From Warburgia ugandensis (taxonomy: Eukaryota; Streptophyta; Magnoliopsida; Canellales; Canellaceae): a DNA stretch of 64,000 nucleotides. This document shows, piece by piece, positions 47,057 to 61,100 of this stretch. The first letter of the stretch is position 1; each line of letters starts with the position of its first letter. A program made the translations under genes and the position numbers. The DNA is taken from NCBI GenBank assembly GCA_035236585.1, contig CP141134.1:21816414-21880413 (forward strand), written 5' to 3'. Under the pieces are notes generated by a model. It was not told the origin of the DNA. It searched no databases and saw nothing but the letters and a program-made list of their open reading frames with translations.

Positions 47057-48733
47057 AGTAATCACCACCAAAAGATCAACATCATACATCTTAAATCATA
47101 TAAAATAATATGCATACTTTATGCAAAGCTGTGTATCTCAAGTATTCTTTTCAAAACATGAATCAGTAGCCAAATTAATTCATATTCATATTTATACGTC
47201 TCAAATTGTGCCATATGATGTGCATGTAGTATGCAAAACCAAGCATATTCAAGCATTCCTTTTAAAGTATGAAAATCATGCATATATAAATCACAATTTT
47301 TTTTTTCTCATGCATCAATAGGTAAAGTAAATTGAATGATTCATTATTCTTTCAAAATTAGGTATGCAACATGAATTTAAAATCATATATATCAATTTAC
47401 AAGCATCATTATAAGAATGTTAAATAAGGAGCATAAGAAAAATCGTGATTCCACATGAAAATCATATATGCTTAAATAATATACATATTTATCAAATCAT
47501 TGGTATGATCAAACCATTTTGAGTTGATACTAGTTCACAATTTATTTTGTCATTTTGAAGTTCATTTGAAACTTGGTAGTGCCATATTACCTACCTCATA
47601 CGATGCTCTCTTATTTCAATTGTGTCAACTTTAGCTCAAATGGTAAGTCATCTGTAATCAATCTCCTTATTTGGTATCAAGCAACATCTAAATAACCAAT
47701 GAATATAAAACTCATATTATTTTCAATTCTCACATTTAAACTTTGTTTGTTTAATGTAAATCATCATTTCATATAACTCAGATCATCATTATGATATGAT
47801 ATTCACCCTCTAGACCAGTGATCCCACTATTATAATTTGTCAAATCTTTATTTCTCTCATCATAGAATCTTATTGGTTAATGAATCATTTTTGGTTTGTC
47901 AATTTATTTATTTTTCATTTCTTGTCAACCATCAGAACTCAAATGAAGTGGTTCAAGTTCCAACCAGTCATTAGTCATCAATGACATAAAGGTTTATTGG
48001 GTCTAATCATACACTTTCAAGTCATCCAATGAATTTACATTATGATTTAACAATTCAAGTCATCTTAAAGACATAAAGCTATTAGGTTTATGATCTGTCA
48101 TTGGTTAATGACTAATCACTCAATTAGTTCATCCTCTAATGATCAGATTTGTCTAATCTAATATTGTATAGTTACTATTCCTAGGTTAGACATGGAGATA
48201 TGACTACATCATCATCAAATCTTCCATTCATTTTGTAGATGATTGATCCAACAGCTAAACATCATATGATTATGTTTCTAGTTGATAATTAATATTTATA
48301 TGCCAAATTAGAGCATGACTTACTACATCTCTACACTGGATGGAATGCACATAATCTAATAATTATATGAAATCTTACAGGCACCATTTCTACTAATTAG
48401 AGGGGTGGATTTGAAATCAGGGAATGATTAATGCATTTCCCTAATCTAGATAAAGAATTCCTCATAGTTTACTCAATGATCAGGGCTTTGATCAACTTTG
48501 GATTGTCATAATTTTCCAAAATTGTAAACCTTTGATCCTAATTTTTTAGGAATCTGATGCAATTTAGGGCCAAAATAGGTGGAATCATTTCCAATTGACC
48601 ACCAAAGCACCTCAGATCTTGTCTATTCTTTAGGGATTTGGTTCTTCTAGGCAAGCCGTGGAAGATGGGCGAGCCCTTGCAACTTCAGCAAACCCATAAA
48701 CATTTCTTTCTTGGCTTTCCTCCGTGAGTTGGG

Positions 48734-48869
<136 letters not shown>

Positions 48870-49343
48870 GTTGGGCTCAGGATCAGACCTAATGGTCTAT
48901 TCTTCATTTTGCTTAAGTGGCGAGGGGTGCTAGTATCAATTCTATCCCCTCCTTTAAGTATTTTAATTATTTTTTTATTAAATTTTAAACATATAATTAT
49001 GATGTTTTTCAATATTCTAAACATTATAATTTTAGTCAAAAAGATATAATTGCTATTCATGATGGTTTCCCAATGTCTCTTTACTGTCGAACCCATATTT
49101 TTGCAAGTGGGGCCATCGATGAAATTACAGAGTCACCCTTCGTGAGAAGAATCACAATTTAGACTTTGATTTTTGCAAACTTAGTGACATTGGAATTGTC
49201 TTTTCGAGTACAATCCAAATATGAAGGCCTTGACACTTGATTTGATATCTATAAAATTCTCACTTATAAAACTCCCCAAAATTAGAAATTTCAATATTCT
49301 CTTTTCATTCTAATTCAACATAATTCAAAATTTGCTTAAAACA

Positions 49344-49715
49344 TTCTTCCTCCTTTAAAGGAGTTTTGTCCTCAAAATTGTTTTCATGTTATCTTCTAAA
49401 TAACTCCAAAAATCCTCATTTTATCATAAAATTAAGTCCTCATAACTACTTAAAATCATAAAATTCCCAACTTCAAACTTTAAACTTTTATGCCACTCAT
49501 TTGCATAACTTTTCTGTTTGCTTTAAGAAATAAAGAACAGCTTTTGTTGTGCACTTTGATTCTCAGCCTTTACTTACTAATGTATCAACATTGTTATGTA
49601 ATTTCAGATCATCTTAATAATGTCTCCAAATCTTTAAGATTAGATCACAACAAAAATCCCGCAGTCATGTATAGCTCCTCAACATTTTCTAAATAATCAT
49701 TTCAAGTGCTGAATT
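49344..49715 (-). mobile_element. 3' end of the interior of the 46009-49343 element
   Basis: The inverted polypurine tract is followed by GTTTTGTCCTCAAAATTG, the complement of the conserved CAATTTTGAGGACAAAAC end of plant gypsy interiors. The remaining ~340 bp are non-coding and are cut off by the LTR at 49716. Confidence 0.65.
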
Positions 49716-50092
49716 TGTGGCGACTCATGTTTTTGAAATACATTTTTGTTATTTATTTTCAAATGGTGGTCGACCAATTTTGCAAACATTTTGAAAACTT
49801 AAGTAGTGAAATTTTTTTCTTTAAATATCTTTTCAGAAACCCCAAATGCCACATTTCACTCACATATACATACATAATTTTGCATACAATATATGTTTCC
49901 AAAGAAACTCATTTTATTAAAATTGCAGGATCGATCTAGTGGTTCACATACACAGCTCTTTTATTACATCTTATGTCCAAAATACACAAATCAAAATGCA
50001 ATCCAATCCTTTCCACAGTAGTACATAGTCTTGATCAACAATATGGTCTTCGTCTTCACATGTCGTATCCTTCTATTCTTTTCTTTCTGTAT

Positions 50093-50131
50093 CTGAGATA
50101 TTGTAAACATTCAAACATTACAATATCTCAG
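50093..50131. other. Conserved LTR stem-loop, copy 3
   Basis: CTGAGATATTGTAA (50093-50106) pairs perfectly with TTACAATATCTCAG (50118-50131), followed by CAAGCTATGCTTAG as in copy 1. Confidence 0.75.
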
Positions 50132-50325
50132 CAAGCTATGCTTAGTAGGGGATTCAAGAACATATGGAATCACATAATTCAAAAGTACAATATTCATAAT
50201 CATCATAATCCATATGAATCACATAATTCAATTTCCATGACCCATACCATATATGATCATTCTATCATATAATTTATCATGTAACATATGCTATGACAAT
50301 TCCAAACCACTCACCATTATATCAT

Positions 50326-50326
50326 A

Positions 50327-50361
<35 letters not shown>
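50326..50361. repeat. (TG)n(TA)n microsatellite
   Basis: About 12 TG units followed by about five TA units. Confidence 0.95.
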
Positions 50362-51775
50362 CAAAAACAGTGAAAAATAATCAATATCTCAAACATCAAT
50401 AATCATACTCAGATATACTGAATTGATAAATCATCCAGACTTTTGCTGGAAAAATACTCCCTCATTAAGCTAGTATTGGCATCTTACTATGTCGTGCATC
50501 ATAATGCAAAATACTCAAGGACTACCATGCTGCAGTCTAATCCGTACAAACGTGCTAGGATAACTGCCCTGTTTACCACTGATACCATGGTGGAAAATAT
50601 TGTATCACTGCTCATATGGGGAGACAGGACTTTCATAGTGGGGCCTTCCCATAATTGCTACACCTGACTTTTAGCCTCTCTTTGGGCAAGGTATCATAAT
50701 ATCATCAAATTTCGGGAAGCGGGTAGCCAAACCCTCATAACTTCCCTAGCATAGCATCCCCAAGCTTATGCCTGTTTAAAACAAAACCACAAGCTTCCAT
50801 GCTTGTATTTAAAATAGTTCTTGTACATTTCAAATGATTTGTTTGTTTATATTATCATCCTCGTATTCAATATCCTTAGACTAAGGATATAATCTCATTT
50901 TTAGATTTAGGGATCCTCATTTACAATGAATGATACCCATGTTCATATGAGTTTAGGGATTAATCATTTATTATAAATGATCCCCATTTCCTTTAATTTG
51001 GTATTCATATACCAAATGTTATTAATTGTAAGGATACTCATTTGATACAAATGATATCCATTATTATTATGTTCTTATCTAAGTTTAGGGGTAATCATAA
51101 ATGATACCCAGGTATTTATTATGTATTTCATCTAATTTCAACAGTTACTTCTATCTCATATACATGAATTATGATCAAATGTAACTAAGCATATTTTCAT
51201 CCTTAAGCATTATAATATCTACATATAACAACAATTCCATAGACCATAGGTCTTGTATTCTTAAAGTTTCACCTACCTTCATGTACTGATCCATCCTTTT
51301 AGTTCCTCCATGATTGACGTATGTAATATGTAAATACATACATACTGTCATTATTTGTATAATTTTGGATAATCTCCTATCTATATTCCTTATCTAATCT
51401 TGTCCTTTGATATAAAGGATCTAGATTTGTCTTGTGTTCCTATAATTCATACAATCTATCTTCTTTAGATATTGTTTATCCTATTGATCAATAGATATGA
51501 TAGTTAGAATGATCTTTTAATCTTTCAGATCTAAGTACTTTCTATCCATCTCCTGGATCTTGATCTACCATAGATCCTTTGACCAACATTTTGTACTTGT
51601 TGATAAAGATCAAGGGCCTAGATCTTCTATCATCTAGTTCTTCTTTGATTTAAGTTTAGTTATTTGATCATCCCTAAGGACAATGATCTTGGTTCTTTTC
51701 CGTGAATCATATTTGATCAAGGGTTTGGATTATCTAATCTAATGATCTAGATTTGTTTACAACATACATATATGG

Positions 51776-52740
51776 TGTGACGACCCGGGTTTTCACATGC
51801 ATTTTCTAAATGCAATATCTAATTCCTAAGGCGGGATGCATCCCTATCTAATTCCGCGCATCATGGTTTCCAAGACGTGTGCGCCCCTGGTCGAACTAGG
51901 ACCCATGCCTACACATCATGAGGGCCCAAAGGCCGTGCCAGGGACCGCGTTTGCACGCGCACATGCATACCCAAGCGACATGCTATGACGCGCGTCTTGG
52001 ATGGCATCGCGTGGACGCGTCTTTGGTGTAGGTGCGGTGCACCTCAGGTCCAGGGGAGGTCGTGCGTCTCGGTCGAACCTGGGACCACGCCCGCACGCGG
52101 TGTGCACGCGAGAGGATTGCCCCAGGGAGTGCGCTACCCCTAGCGTCCCTGGGTCGTCTTCCCCGATGGATTATCAAACCCATCACGAGTCCGGCATCTT
52201 CAGGCCAGAAAAATGACCAGAACTGCCATGGATCCGGCCTAAAGGAAGTAAAATAGAGAGAGAGGGGGAGAAAACTTACCTAGGTAGCCCCAACCGGGTG
52301 CCGTTCTTCGGGTGGTGTGTTTCCCTCTACGCCTGCCGGAAACCCCTTTTGTCCGAAACCCACGAAGAAGGGGGAAAACCCCAACTTCCGATGAAGCCAG
52401 AGGAAGAAGAGGGGAGGTGGAGAGATGGGAATGGCCGGCCTGACTCGGGCCTGGCCGGAACATGCAGGGAAAGCTGGAGACGGGTTTTTTGATTTTTTTC
52501 GGAAACCCCAGCCTCAAATGGCTGGAAAAATCTTGATTCGAAGAGGAGGGAATAAGGGCTTTTTATAGCCTTACTATGGTGGTGTTGCCAATGGCGGTGG
52601 TGGAAACCTCTGGAAACTGGGGTTTCTGGAGAAATCGAGAGGAAGAAGATAGGGGGTGCCGTTATCGAAACGGCCCCCTGCGTTTTCATTCTTTTTTGTT
52701 AAATGGATGCAAAAATAGTGTAAATTGCTCGGGCATTACA
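51776..52740 (-). repeat. 3' LTR of the LARD-like element (965 bp)
   Basis: The left end is TGTGACGACCCGGG and the right end GGGCATTACA. It contains a GC-rich block (about 51850-52480) and a TATA box on the minus strand near 52561-52567. Relative to its partner it lacks about 1.55 kb, the part matching 56010-57555, including the stem-loop. Confidence 0.8.
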
Positions 52741-52753
52741 TTATTACCCCCTT

Positions 52754-55700
52754 AAAAGAATTTCGTCCTCAAAATTCCACAAATCCTTACCTTTAAGTTA
52801 GCTGTCTTATTGATAAGACATATTCTTCTTGAAGACTCCCTTAAAACTCGAACTAAGAAAATTCCTGTGCTTTATTCCCATACCTCTGTTATATACGAAT
52901 CCATTATTCCTCTGATCATGTATAGGATAGTCTGCTTAGACGACCATATTCTCCTACTCGTATATAAATTACTTCATACTTCTTTGAGATCATATGATCT
53001 TATTCCTCCTATTTCATTTTGAATAGCATAGGATAATCCCTTTTTCCTCTTGTCTTCTATCTAGTGATCTATTCATCATCAACGTCTCCTTCTAATGGTT
53101 GGTTGTATGTCGTTAGCAAGAGTCCCAAAAAGCTACATTCTTTCCCATATGTCTAATTTTTCTTCTTATCTTCTTCGCTTTATATTTCCCCCCAAGATAC
53201 TTCAATAGTTGATATGGTATCATTTGCCCTACAGCCAAACCCTTGATTAACTTCGAATTTCATTTGTCTGTCGCTTTTCTACTATAACTTGGGTCCTCAA
53301 CCCATATTATATTCAAAATAAAATAATTCAAGTAGCATCCTCCATCACTCATATTACGATTAGGATATCCGAACTGTACATCAAGTTTCATAGATGTTGA
53401 AGCCATTAAATGCTTTTCTCTTTAAAGAGTTTATGCAAACTCATGTCAAATGTTTTATGGTTAATTCATCATCATGGGTCAAATGTTCTCATCCAGAGGC
53501 CCATCTCACTATTCACATCAATTTGTCATTATGATTTCCAATAATGTTCCCATTTATGCAAAAAGTCTCTTATTCATAACCGAGTACCCTTATTAGGTCA
53601 TGGTTGAATCCTTTGTCATTATCCTCTTTGTCCTTTCTTTGCTTGATGGTTTTCTTCGTAATCTTTTAGTCCAAAAGTTCTATACTCAATCCAGTAGGGT
53701 TAATCCTTAGGAAATTCCTTCAATTGATTTTTCGTACTTGGTATATGTACATAACAACTATCTTTTTGTCTAAAGGCAACGTAATATCAAATCTCACCTT
53801 ATAATGTTCTGGCCACCTCAACTTTTCTCCTTCCATTCCCTATATCAATATATTGTTCAATCTTTTATCAAGGCTTTATCGTCAACCATGCAGTCTGTAT
53901 TGTCAGGAGGTATCCTCATAAGTCATGGTTTTCTTAATTCCTCAAATTTTATCTTTCAAGTGCCTCCTCATACTTAGCTTATAATAGCAGTTCTCGTTCA
54001 ATAGCTACTACATCAAGTTATGCTAGAGCTATTAATTCATCAAATTTGAAAAACACTCAGGTAAGCATAGAACATTTTCGTAGACATATAGAAAGAGAAT
54101 TTATTTGATTACCTATTGATCTATGTCCAGATGTATAGGTTATAAGCTCAATGGTCTCTCTGAAGCGATAAGTGCTTATTTGCCTTTCTTTTCAATCCAA
54201 GTTAGCAATGTCTTTCAGACCCACAGTGATTTCTATGGTTTGTCATGGTATCTATTCAGGTTTGGAAAAATTTGTGTCATTGGTGGAGATTGCTCCTTAT
54301 TTTTGCTTCTGTCTCAGTTGTTACTGTATTCATTGTACTCATAGCTCCTTTATGATGTGGGCTAATCAACTAACCTCATACCCTCAAATGACTTAGTCTA
54401 ACAAGTAACTTCTTTTAGGTAGAACTCACGTCTAAATACTTATAATATCCCCCTGAGTATATAACTTCGACTACTAACATATTTGATTAAGTAGGGTGGG
54501 ATACCTTTATTGAGTCAATAGTACTCTAAAGGTAATGATTAAATAATGGTCTTAAGATATTTGCTCTTCCAAATCTATGATAGCAAGACCTCAATTCAAT
54601 CCTTGATGGTACCCTACTTGCTGAAGAAAGACAAATGGACAAGTCACTGTCCCGGCTTAATTCCTTTTTCAATATACTTTATTTACTCATGTAGTGGCAA
54701 GGCAGGATGTCACCAAATTTTCCTTTTTATGGTCTATATCCATTGGTGTTCCTCATAAGCTAATGGATCTAATAAGATTATAATTACAATAATTGATATA
54801 GACATCAAACCATTTGTAGAATTTAATTTCTAGTTGGTCACCATTCTTCTTCCGAAATTTCTTGCATAATCTCTTGAAATTCGATACTGTACACAAAGTC
54901 TTAAACCCCATATGCTTTCCCTCTTTTATACTCTTTTACAATAGAATCACCCACTCAACTAGTATTATTCCTTCACATTTGTTTGGTTTACCTTGCTATA
55001 GGATTCAAGATGAAAGAATTGTATGTATCTCCATAAAGTTATGATCTTCTTCTTTTGAATATTCAATATTCATCGAATACTTATAGTTACATCTCTATCT
55101 CTTTCTCTAAATTCCTCATTTTTGTCTACCTAGATCAATTTCTCTTATAAGTTCCTATTAGGATCAATCTATTGTTACAGATCTGTCACCCCTAGTATTA
55201 TCATCAAAATCTCTTGATAACTCAGTCGAATTCATTTCCCTATCATATTTGTGTTATGTTCCTCTTAATCACATAATATGTCAATTGTACATCTTCTGAT
55301 CTCCTCCATTATGCTAAGGTTGTCATTATTATATAGCACTTCACTCTTCATAAGACTCTAATGAAGTTATCATAAATTGAGCTATGTCCTTCAGGATCCA
55401 TACCTTTGTGATCTAGTACAAGTCACAGTTATCCCCTAGTATCATCTTGTATGCTCATCCCTATTAGATTATCATCAAAATCTTCTCAAAGTCCGTCTTT
55501 TCCATCCCCTATTATATTCATATTCTGATATTCTTTAGAAGGGTAAGATAGCCATCTAGGTTCTTCGATTTTCTCACATTTGGTGAGATTACTCTATTAT
55601 AGGTCAGAACTATCTACTAACAAGTTCACTAACATCTTCATTCATCATTCTCATCATAATCTAATTTATATATGAGTTTCCCTGTTTGCACCACTCCACA

Positions 55701-55923
55701 ACAATTCTTATTGATAAGATTTAAGCCATCCAATATCTAAGAATTTGCTAGACCCATCTCCTTTTTCACCTATTTGTTCATGGTGAAATGCCTTGAGCAT
55801 TAATATTGTAATCCTCAAATAGAAGTATTCATCTCTACTACTTCTATTTATACTACTTCTTGATTTTCCCTATTGTCTATGACCCTTGGACATGCTAGAC
55901 TGGCTGTGAAAGGATAAAACCTA
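52754..55923 (-). other. Interior of the LARD-like element, no coding homology
   Basis: At its 3' end it has TTTTGAGGACGAAATTC on the minus strand, the conserved end of gypsy interiors. The rest is AT-rich with only short frames on both strands, none with a recognised domain. Confidence 0.7.
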
Positions 55924-55937
55924 GGCTCTGGTACCAA
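55924..55937 (-). other. Primer binding site of the LARD-like element
   Basis: On the minus strand TTGGTACCAGAGCC follows the 5' LTR directly. It matches the initiator tRNA-Met site except C for T at one position. Confidence 0.8.
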
Positions 55938-55938
55938 C

Positions 55939-58155
55939 TGTGATGACCCGGGTTTTCACATGCTTTTTCTAAATGCAATATCTAATTCCTAAGGCAGGAT
56001 GCATCCCTATTTGAAAACCACTTTATGAAAACAATGCAATGCAGTGAAAAATCTTTTGTTTTAAACTCATTTTGAAAACCCCGAGTGTCATTTGCTTTCA
56101 CAACAACCAAAGTAGTTTTTGAAAATTTCAGAAATCATAAATGTCTTCCCAGGTCTATCCAGTCACAGCTCATAGCCCAACTATAATTAAATACAAATAC
56201 ATGTCCAAAGGGTTTAGTGTTTTACTTACAAGTATAATTGTCTCTTTTTGATTTACTTGCTCGTAGTACTAACAGTTCCTGAGGCATCTTCTACTTGTGA
56301 GTGGAGTTGTCCTGAAAAGTGATATATTTGGGTGTATCCTGTCACGGGCGTATCCTGTCCTTAAGTGCTTGCTTGTGTCTGAAAAATGTTAAGGTTTGGG
56401 TGAGTATATACTATATTCAGTAGGAGTCTATCACTACTAGTTTTACAATGCATGCCATATTTAAAATCATATGCTCTTTAAAACATGTGCATGTTTGAAC
56501 ACTCATGTTCAATATCGATATTAAAAACCATTGTTGAAATAGAATACTGACGACTTAAAGAATCGCATAATCCGAGTCGAAAGTATCATATATATATCAT
56601 AAATATAAAGATATGCATGAGATGCTCAACTGAATCCAACTCATGGATATATGGTATGGTATGGTCGACCATCCTTATGTCATGCCATATGCAATGCAAG
56701 TAAATCCTCAAAAACATAGGGCCCACTATGCCCACGACCTCCTCGCCGTGTGGTCCCTGGGTACCTGGGGACACTCGGTCATAGCCTTCATGGGGCATAT
56801 GATATCTCGACCCAGTGTTGTGACACCAGTGGTAGCCCCCTGTACCACATGCAGTCGACGTAGGGACATGCCTTTTTTTGGCGTGGTACCCTTTCCACCT
56901 AATAGTGGTAGAGGCTGATAGGCCACCCCAGACCTCTCAGCATAGCGTCCACGAGCTTACTAGCCCAAATCATATACGATCAATCAAGAAAAAACCTCTT
57001 TTTCAAAACCTGTCCTCTTTGGGTCCCTCACAACTGCCTACCCAGCGTCTTTTGGGCACTCCAGCATCTTTTGGTAACCCTCAAGGACATGCAAATTTTC
57101 AAAACTCAATAACCACAAATCATGCAATTTATGCAATCGTTTGCAAAACATGTCTATGCATAATGTATTTATCATATGCATGCTGAATTCATTTATAAAA
57201 TTAAGTCATGCTAAACAAGTCATATAACTTATACTTAAAACATGCATTCTCAAAACAATCATGGGCTCTTTTTAAAAGTCTAGTAGCGATAGAGCACCTA
57301 CCTCGAAGTTTCTTGGAGTCGCGTCCTTCATTACTCAACCCGACCTTGGTTTCATTTATAAAATCTTGGATATGAATGGATAACAAGGAGTCCTTATCAA
57401 TTTCGATCTATTTAGAAATTAGATCGCTAGATCTGCCTTTTAGGGTCCATGGGTCCTTGCCTAATTTAGTGTTAGGCTAGATCCTATGATATGGATCTAC
57501 TATTCAATGGTTAGACTCTATAAATTGTCCTATGATCCTAATTTTATAGTCTTATTAGGTCCGCGCATCATAGTTTCCAAGACGTGTGCGCGCCCTGGTC
57601 GAACCAGGACCCATGCCTGCACGTCGTGCGGGCCCAAAGGCCGTGCCAGGGACCACGTTTGTGCACGCACATGCATGCTCAAGAGACGTGCTATGACGTG
57701 CGTCCTGGATGGCATCGCGCGGACGCGTCTTTGGCGTAGGCGCAGTGCACCTCAGCTCCAGGGGAGGTCGTGCGTCCCGGTCGAACTTGGGACTGTGCTC
57801 GCACGCGGCGTGCACGTGAGAGGACTACCCCAGGGAGTGCGCTACCCCTAGCGTCCCTGGGTCGTCTTCCCCAATGGGTTATCAAACCCATCACGAGTCC
57901 GGCATCTTCATGCAGGAAAAGCGACTAGAACTACCATGGATCTGGCTTGAAGGAAGTAAAATGGAGAGAGAGGGGGAGAAAGCTTACCTGGGCAGCCCTA
58001 ACTTCTTCATACGAACTCCGTTTTCAGCGTTCTTTGAGGCGTTGGATTCCATTTTAAATAAAGTAAAACATTTAACATGGTTCATTTCCTATAGAATGTC
58101 TAATTCATTTTTGTTAAATGGATGCAAAAATAGCATAAATTGCTCAGGCATTACA
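55939..58155 (-). repeat. 5' LTR of the LARD-like element (2.2 kb)
   Basis: The left end is TGTGATGACCCGGG and the right end AGGCATTACA. The GC-rich block (57560-57990) closely matches 51850-52250. It keeps about 1.55 kb absent from the 3' LTR, but lacks about 300 bp around 52290-52680 of that LTR. Stem-loop TGAGTATA...TATATTCA at 56401-56419. Confidence 0.8.
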
Positions 58156-61100
58156 CATGGATACATAATAAAATACAACATTAGGATTCTTACTGTTCTT
58201 GATCATTCAAGATCCTATGGATCTTGTTTGATCATGCTTATCTTACTTACAATTTTTATTAGAATTAGATAATTTACTAACCTTTTATGCTCTTATTATT
58301 ATTCAACCATTTTACTGGTCGAAGATAGCTTATTTTATCCTAAGTCTAGATAGCTCCTCTTATTTCCAATAGACTAAGGCTTACTAGTTGAATGGCTGAA
58401 CACAAAGTGGTTACTTCAATCCTCATGTAAGGAGTTGTTTAGACCTCATAAATGTTAATAGAAGGTAGGGGAAGAGCGAGGCTCTATTAGAAAATCCCCT
58501 TAAGCACCATGTTCAGCATTCACTAGAGTGACCTTAGCTCAACCTTTCATAAGGTTCCTATGAGCATTTTGACCCCAAGTACTCTTTCTAGTTTATTTTA
58601 ATTAAATCTATGAATATTTAAAATTTCATTCATGGGGTTTATTATTCTCCTAGTTTGGGACAAGGATTTGATAATCCTTACATTGTCCTACTCGCTATAG
58701 CCCGTACTATCATTAAGTCCATGTCATTCATTCCATGTAAATGTCCTTCAACCTTATTTTTTATTTAATTACATTTTCAATGTAATTTATATAACATAAG
58801 CATTAAAGCATAAATAAATAAATAAGTAAATCTAATAATTAAATCTACTAAGCAATAAAAGACATTTATAATAACATTAATAATTCAAATAAACATATTT
58901 CACATATCATCATGATCCAATGGTCATCTTTCATTTCTAATCATCTTTCATCCTATTTAGGGTTTTAGATCTTGATCTTTTATTTTTATCAGATCTACTT
59001 ATTTTCTCAAAGTGATCTCATCACTAAATCATTGATATCATCTTATCACATGATCTGATCCTTCTTAATCTAACCGATCAAGAAGATCTTAAGCCATTTT
59101 ATCCAATTGAAGGGCATATATATTAATCTATCCCAAATTATCATAATCAAGCCCATCAATCCATATGTTTTTAACTTTATATCATCATCCAAATACATCC
59201 ACATTGTCTAGTCATCCTTGATCAAACCGATCAAGGAGATTACCATTCACTTTTATGGATTTTGCTACTTTTAAGGGTCAAGATCTTAAGATCTGGAAAA
59301 TAAATTACATCCAACCATTAATTATTATAATTATACATTTAGATCATCATATAAACTATTTTAAAGGTCTGATCATGCTTGATTAATCAGATCATGAAGA
59401 TCCATACTCATTTTTGTGAATTTTCTTCTTTTAAGGCTAGGTTTTTAAATTAAACACAGATTAATCACTTCTAACGATTTATTCCATGTTCCAGAATCAT
59501 TAGATCATTAGTGGATCAGAGTTATAAAGTCTAATCATTTCAAATTTCACTGATCATGGGAATTAGTAATACTTTTCTTTATTAATAGAATTTTACATGC
59601 ATCAAAACATAAATTTTCTAAGTTTAATGTCTTATACAAGTAATAAGGAATCTATAGCAATTTTGTAGATATAAAATCTGGGCTAAATTAAGCTCTCAAT
59701 TGAAGAAATAAGATTCCAATTCAAAAATTGGACGACTAATATCATTCTAATAGAAAATGAAAAATGGGAGCTCGGCTTGTGCTTATTACCTGGGATTACC
59801 CATCACCAGGGATGAGTGACCGGTGATAAGCAAGACGGTCCAGATCTGGACCTTCGGGTTGCCCATCCCCTGATCTCCCTCATCTTACAAGATCTACACC
59901 TAGGATGTCATCCCCTAGGTTTGTTGGGTCCCAAAAAATAATTCAACGGCTTAGAGTTTCAATCTGAGCTGTCCATGGTGGTGATCTCTACCCTGTTGCC
60001 AGATCTGTTGTTCTCAATGGATCAACAGCAGGGCAGATCCCAGGAATGTCAAAAACTTCATAGGAAAGCCAGATTTGTAAAAGGGGAAGAAGGGTGCACC
60101 TACCTGTTCTAGTCTGGTGAAGATAAGTTCATTGGAGATGAAGAAATAATGCCAAGAAATCCTAGGTTGCCTGAAATACATACAGTAAAGAAATTCCCCA
60201 TCACCGTTGCCAGAGAAGACTAGAAAATATGGGGGAAACATATATCCCCATGTCCTTTACATATTCAACGGTCCAAGATTTGAGTTTAACGGTGGGATAT
60301 TCCAGAAAAATGTAAAAAATATGCCAGAGACAGTGACTTGCTGAAGGTTGTTCTTCGTTTTGTGTTTTTCGCCGATCTAAGAGGTGGATCATCATAAGAC
60401 CTTAGGTCTTTTGTAGATTTCCTTGGCCCAAAAGGATCCAAAATTTAGATTTGTGGGCTCGTCTAGGGACACGCCTACAGAGAAAGAGAGAAAAAGAGAG
60501 AAAGAAGAGAGAAATGTGGAAGATGGAGAAGGAATTTGGAGTGGGATTTCAGGGGATTCTAGGAGACCTTGTGGGAGATTTTTAGGAATATTTTTGGGAA
60601 ATTTTATGGGCTATTTATAGAGATTTTTGAATTTTTCATGATTACATGTCATAATTATGTTTATTATTAAATTATCATTGGATTCCCATTACCACCTCCT
60701 TCTCCACTAGTAGTTGGTAGTGGTTTGACTCATGATGGTAGTCTCCTAGACCTTTGGCCCACCTTGTGGGCCCCACATAGTTGTGAAAAGACCGTTTTGC
60801 CCTTCTAATTCCAAAAATGGAGAAAAATAGGGTTTATTCCTATGAACCCGAAATTGAGTGCACTTAGTGTTGTTTTGATCTATTTTTTAACCAAATTCCA
60901 AATTTTGATGTCTTAGGTCTCGGTTATGAGTAAAATTACTATTTTACCTTTTATTCATAAAATGAAGAAAAATAAGGTGTTTCATTTGGATTCAGAATTT
61001 GACGTACTTATAATCATTCTAATCAATTTTTTGAGTACATTACAAATATCAAAGTTTTAAGTCTTGATTTTATTCTTATAAAAATGAATTTACTTGGAAC

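Larger units (their letters stand above)
51776..58155 (-). mobile_element. Complete non-autonomous LTR retrotransposon (LARD-like), 6.4 kb
   Basis: The 3' LTR is 51776-52740 and the 5' LTR 55939-58155. Inverted primer site GGCTCTGGTACCAA at 55924-55937 and inverted purine tract TTATTACCCCCTT at 52741-52753 fix minus-strand orientation. Flanking 5-mers TATGG (51771-51775) and CATGG (58156-58160) fit a target duplication with one change. The 3.2-kb interior has no gag or pol homology that I can see, so it would need proteins from another element. Confidence 0.82.

Noticed and set aside
51916..52689. Several overlapping GC-rich open frames on both strands, and similar ones at 57486-57894
   Set aside because: GC-rich DNA lacks stops in all frames. 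The region repeats in both LTRs of one element and shows no protein domain.
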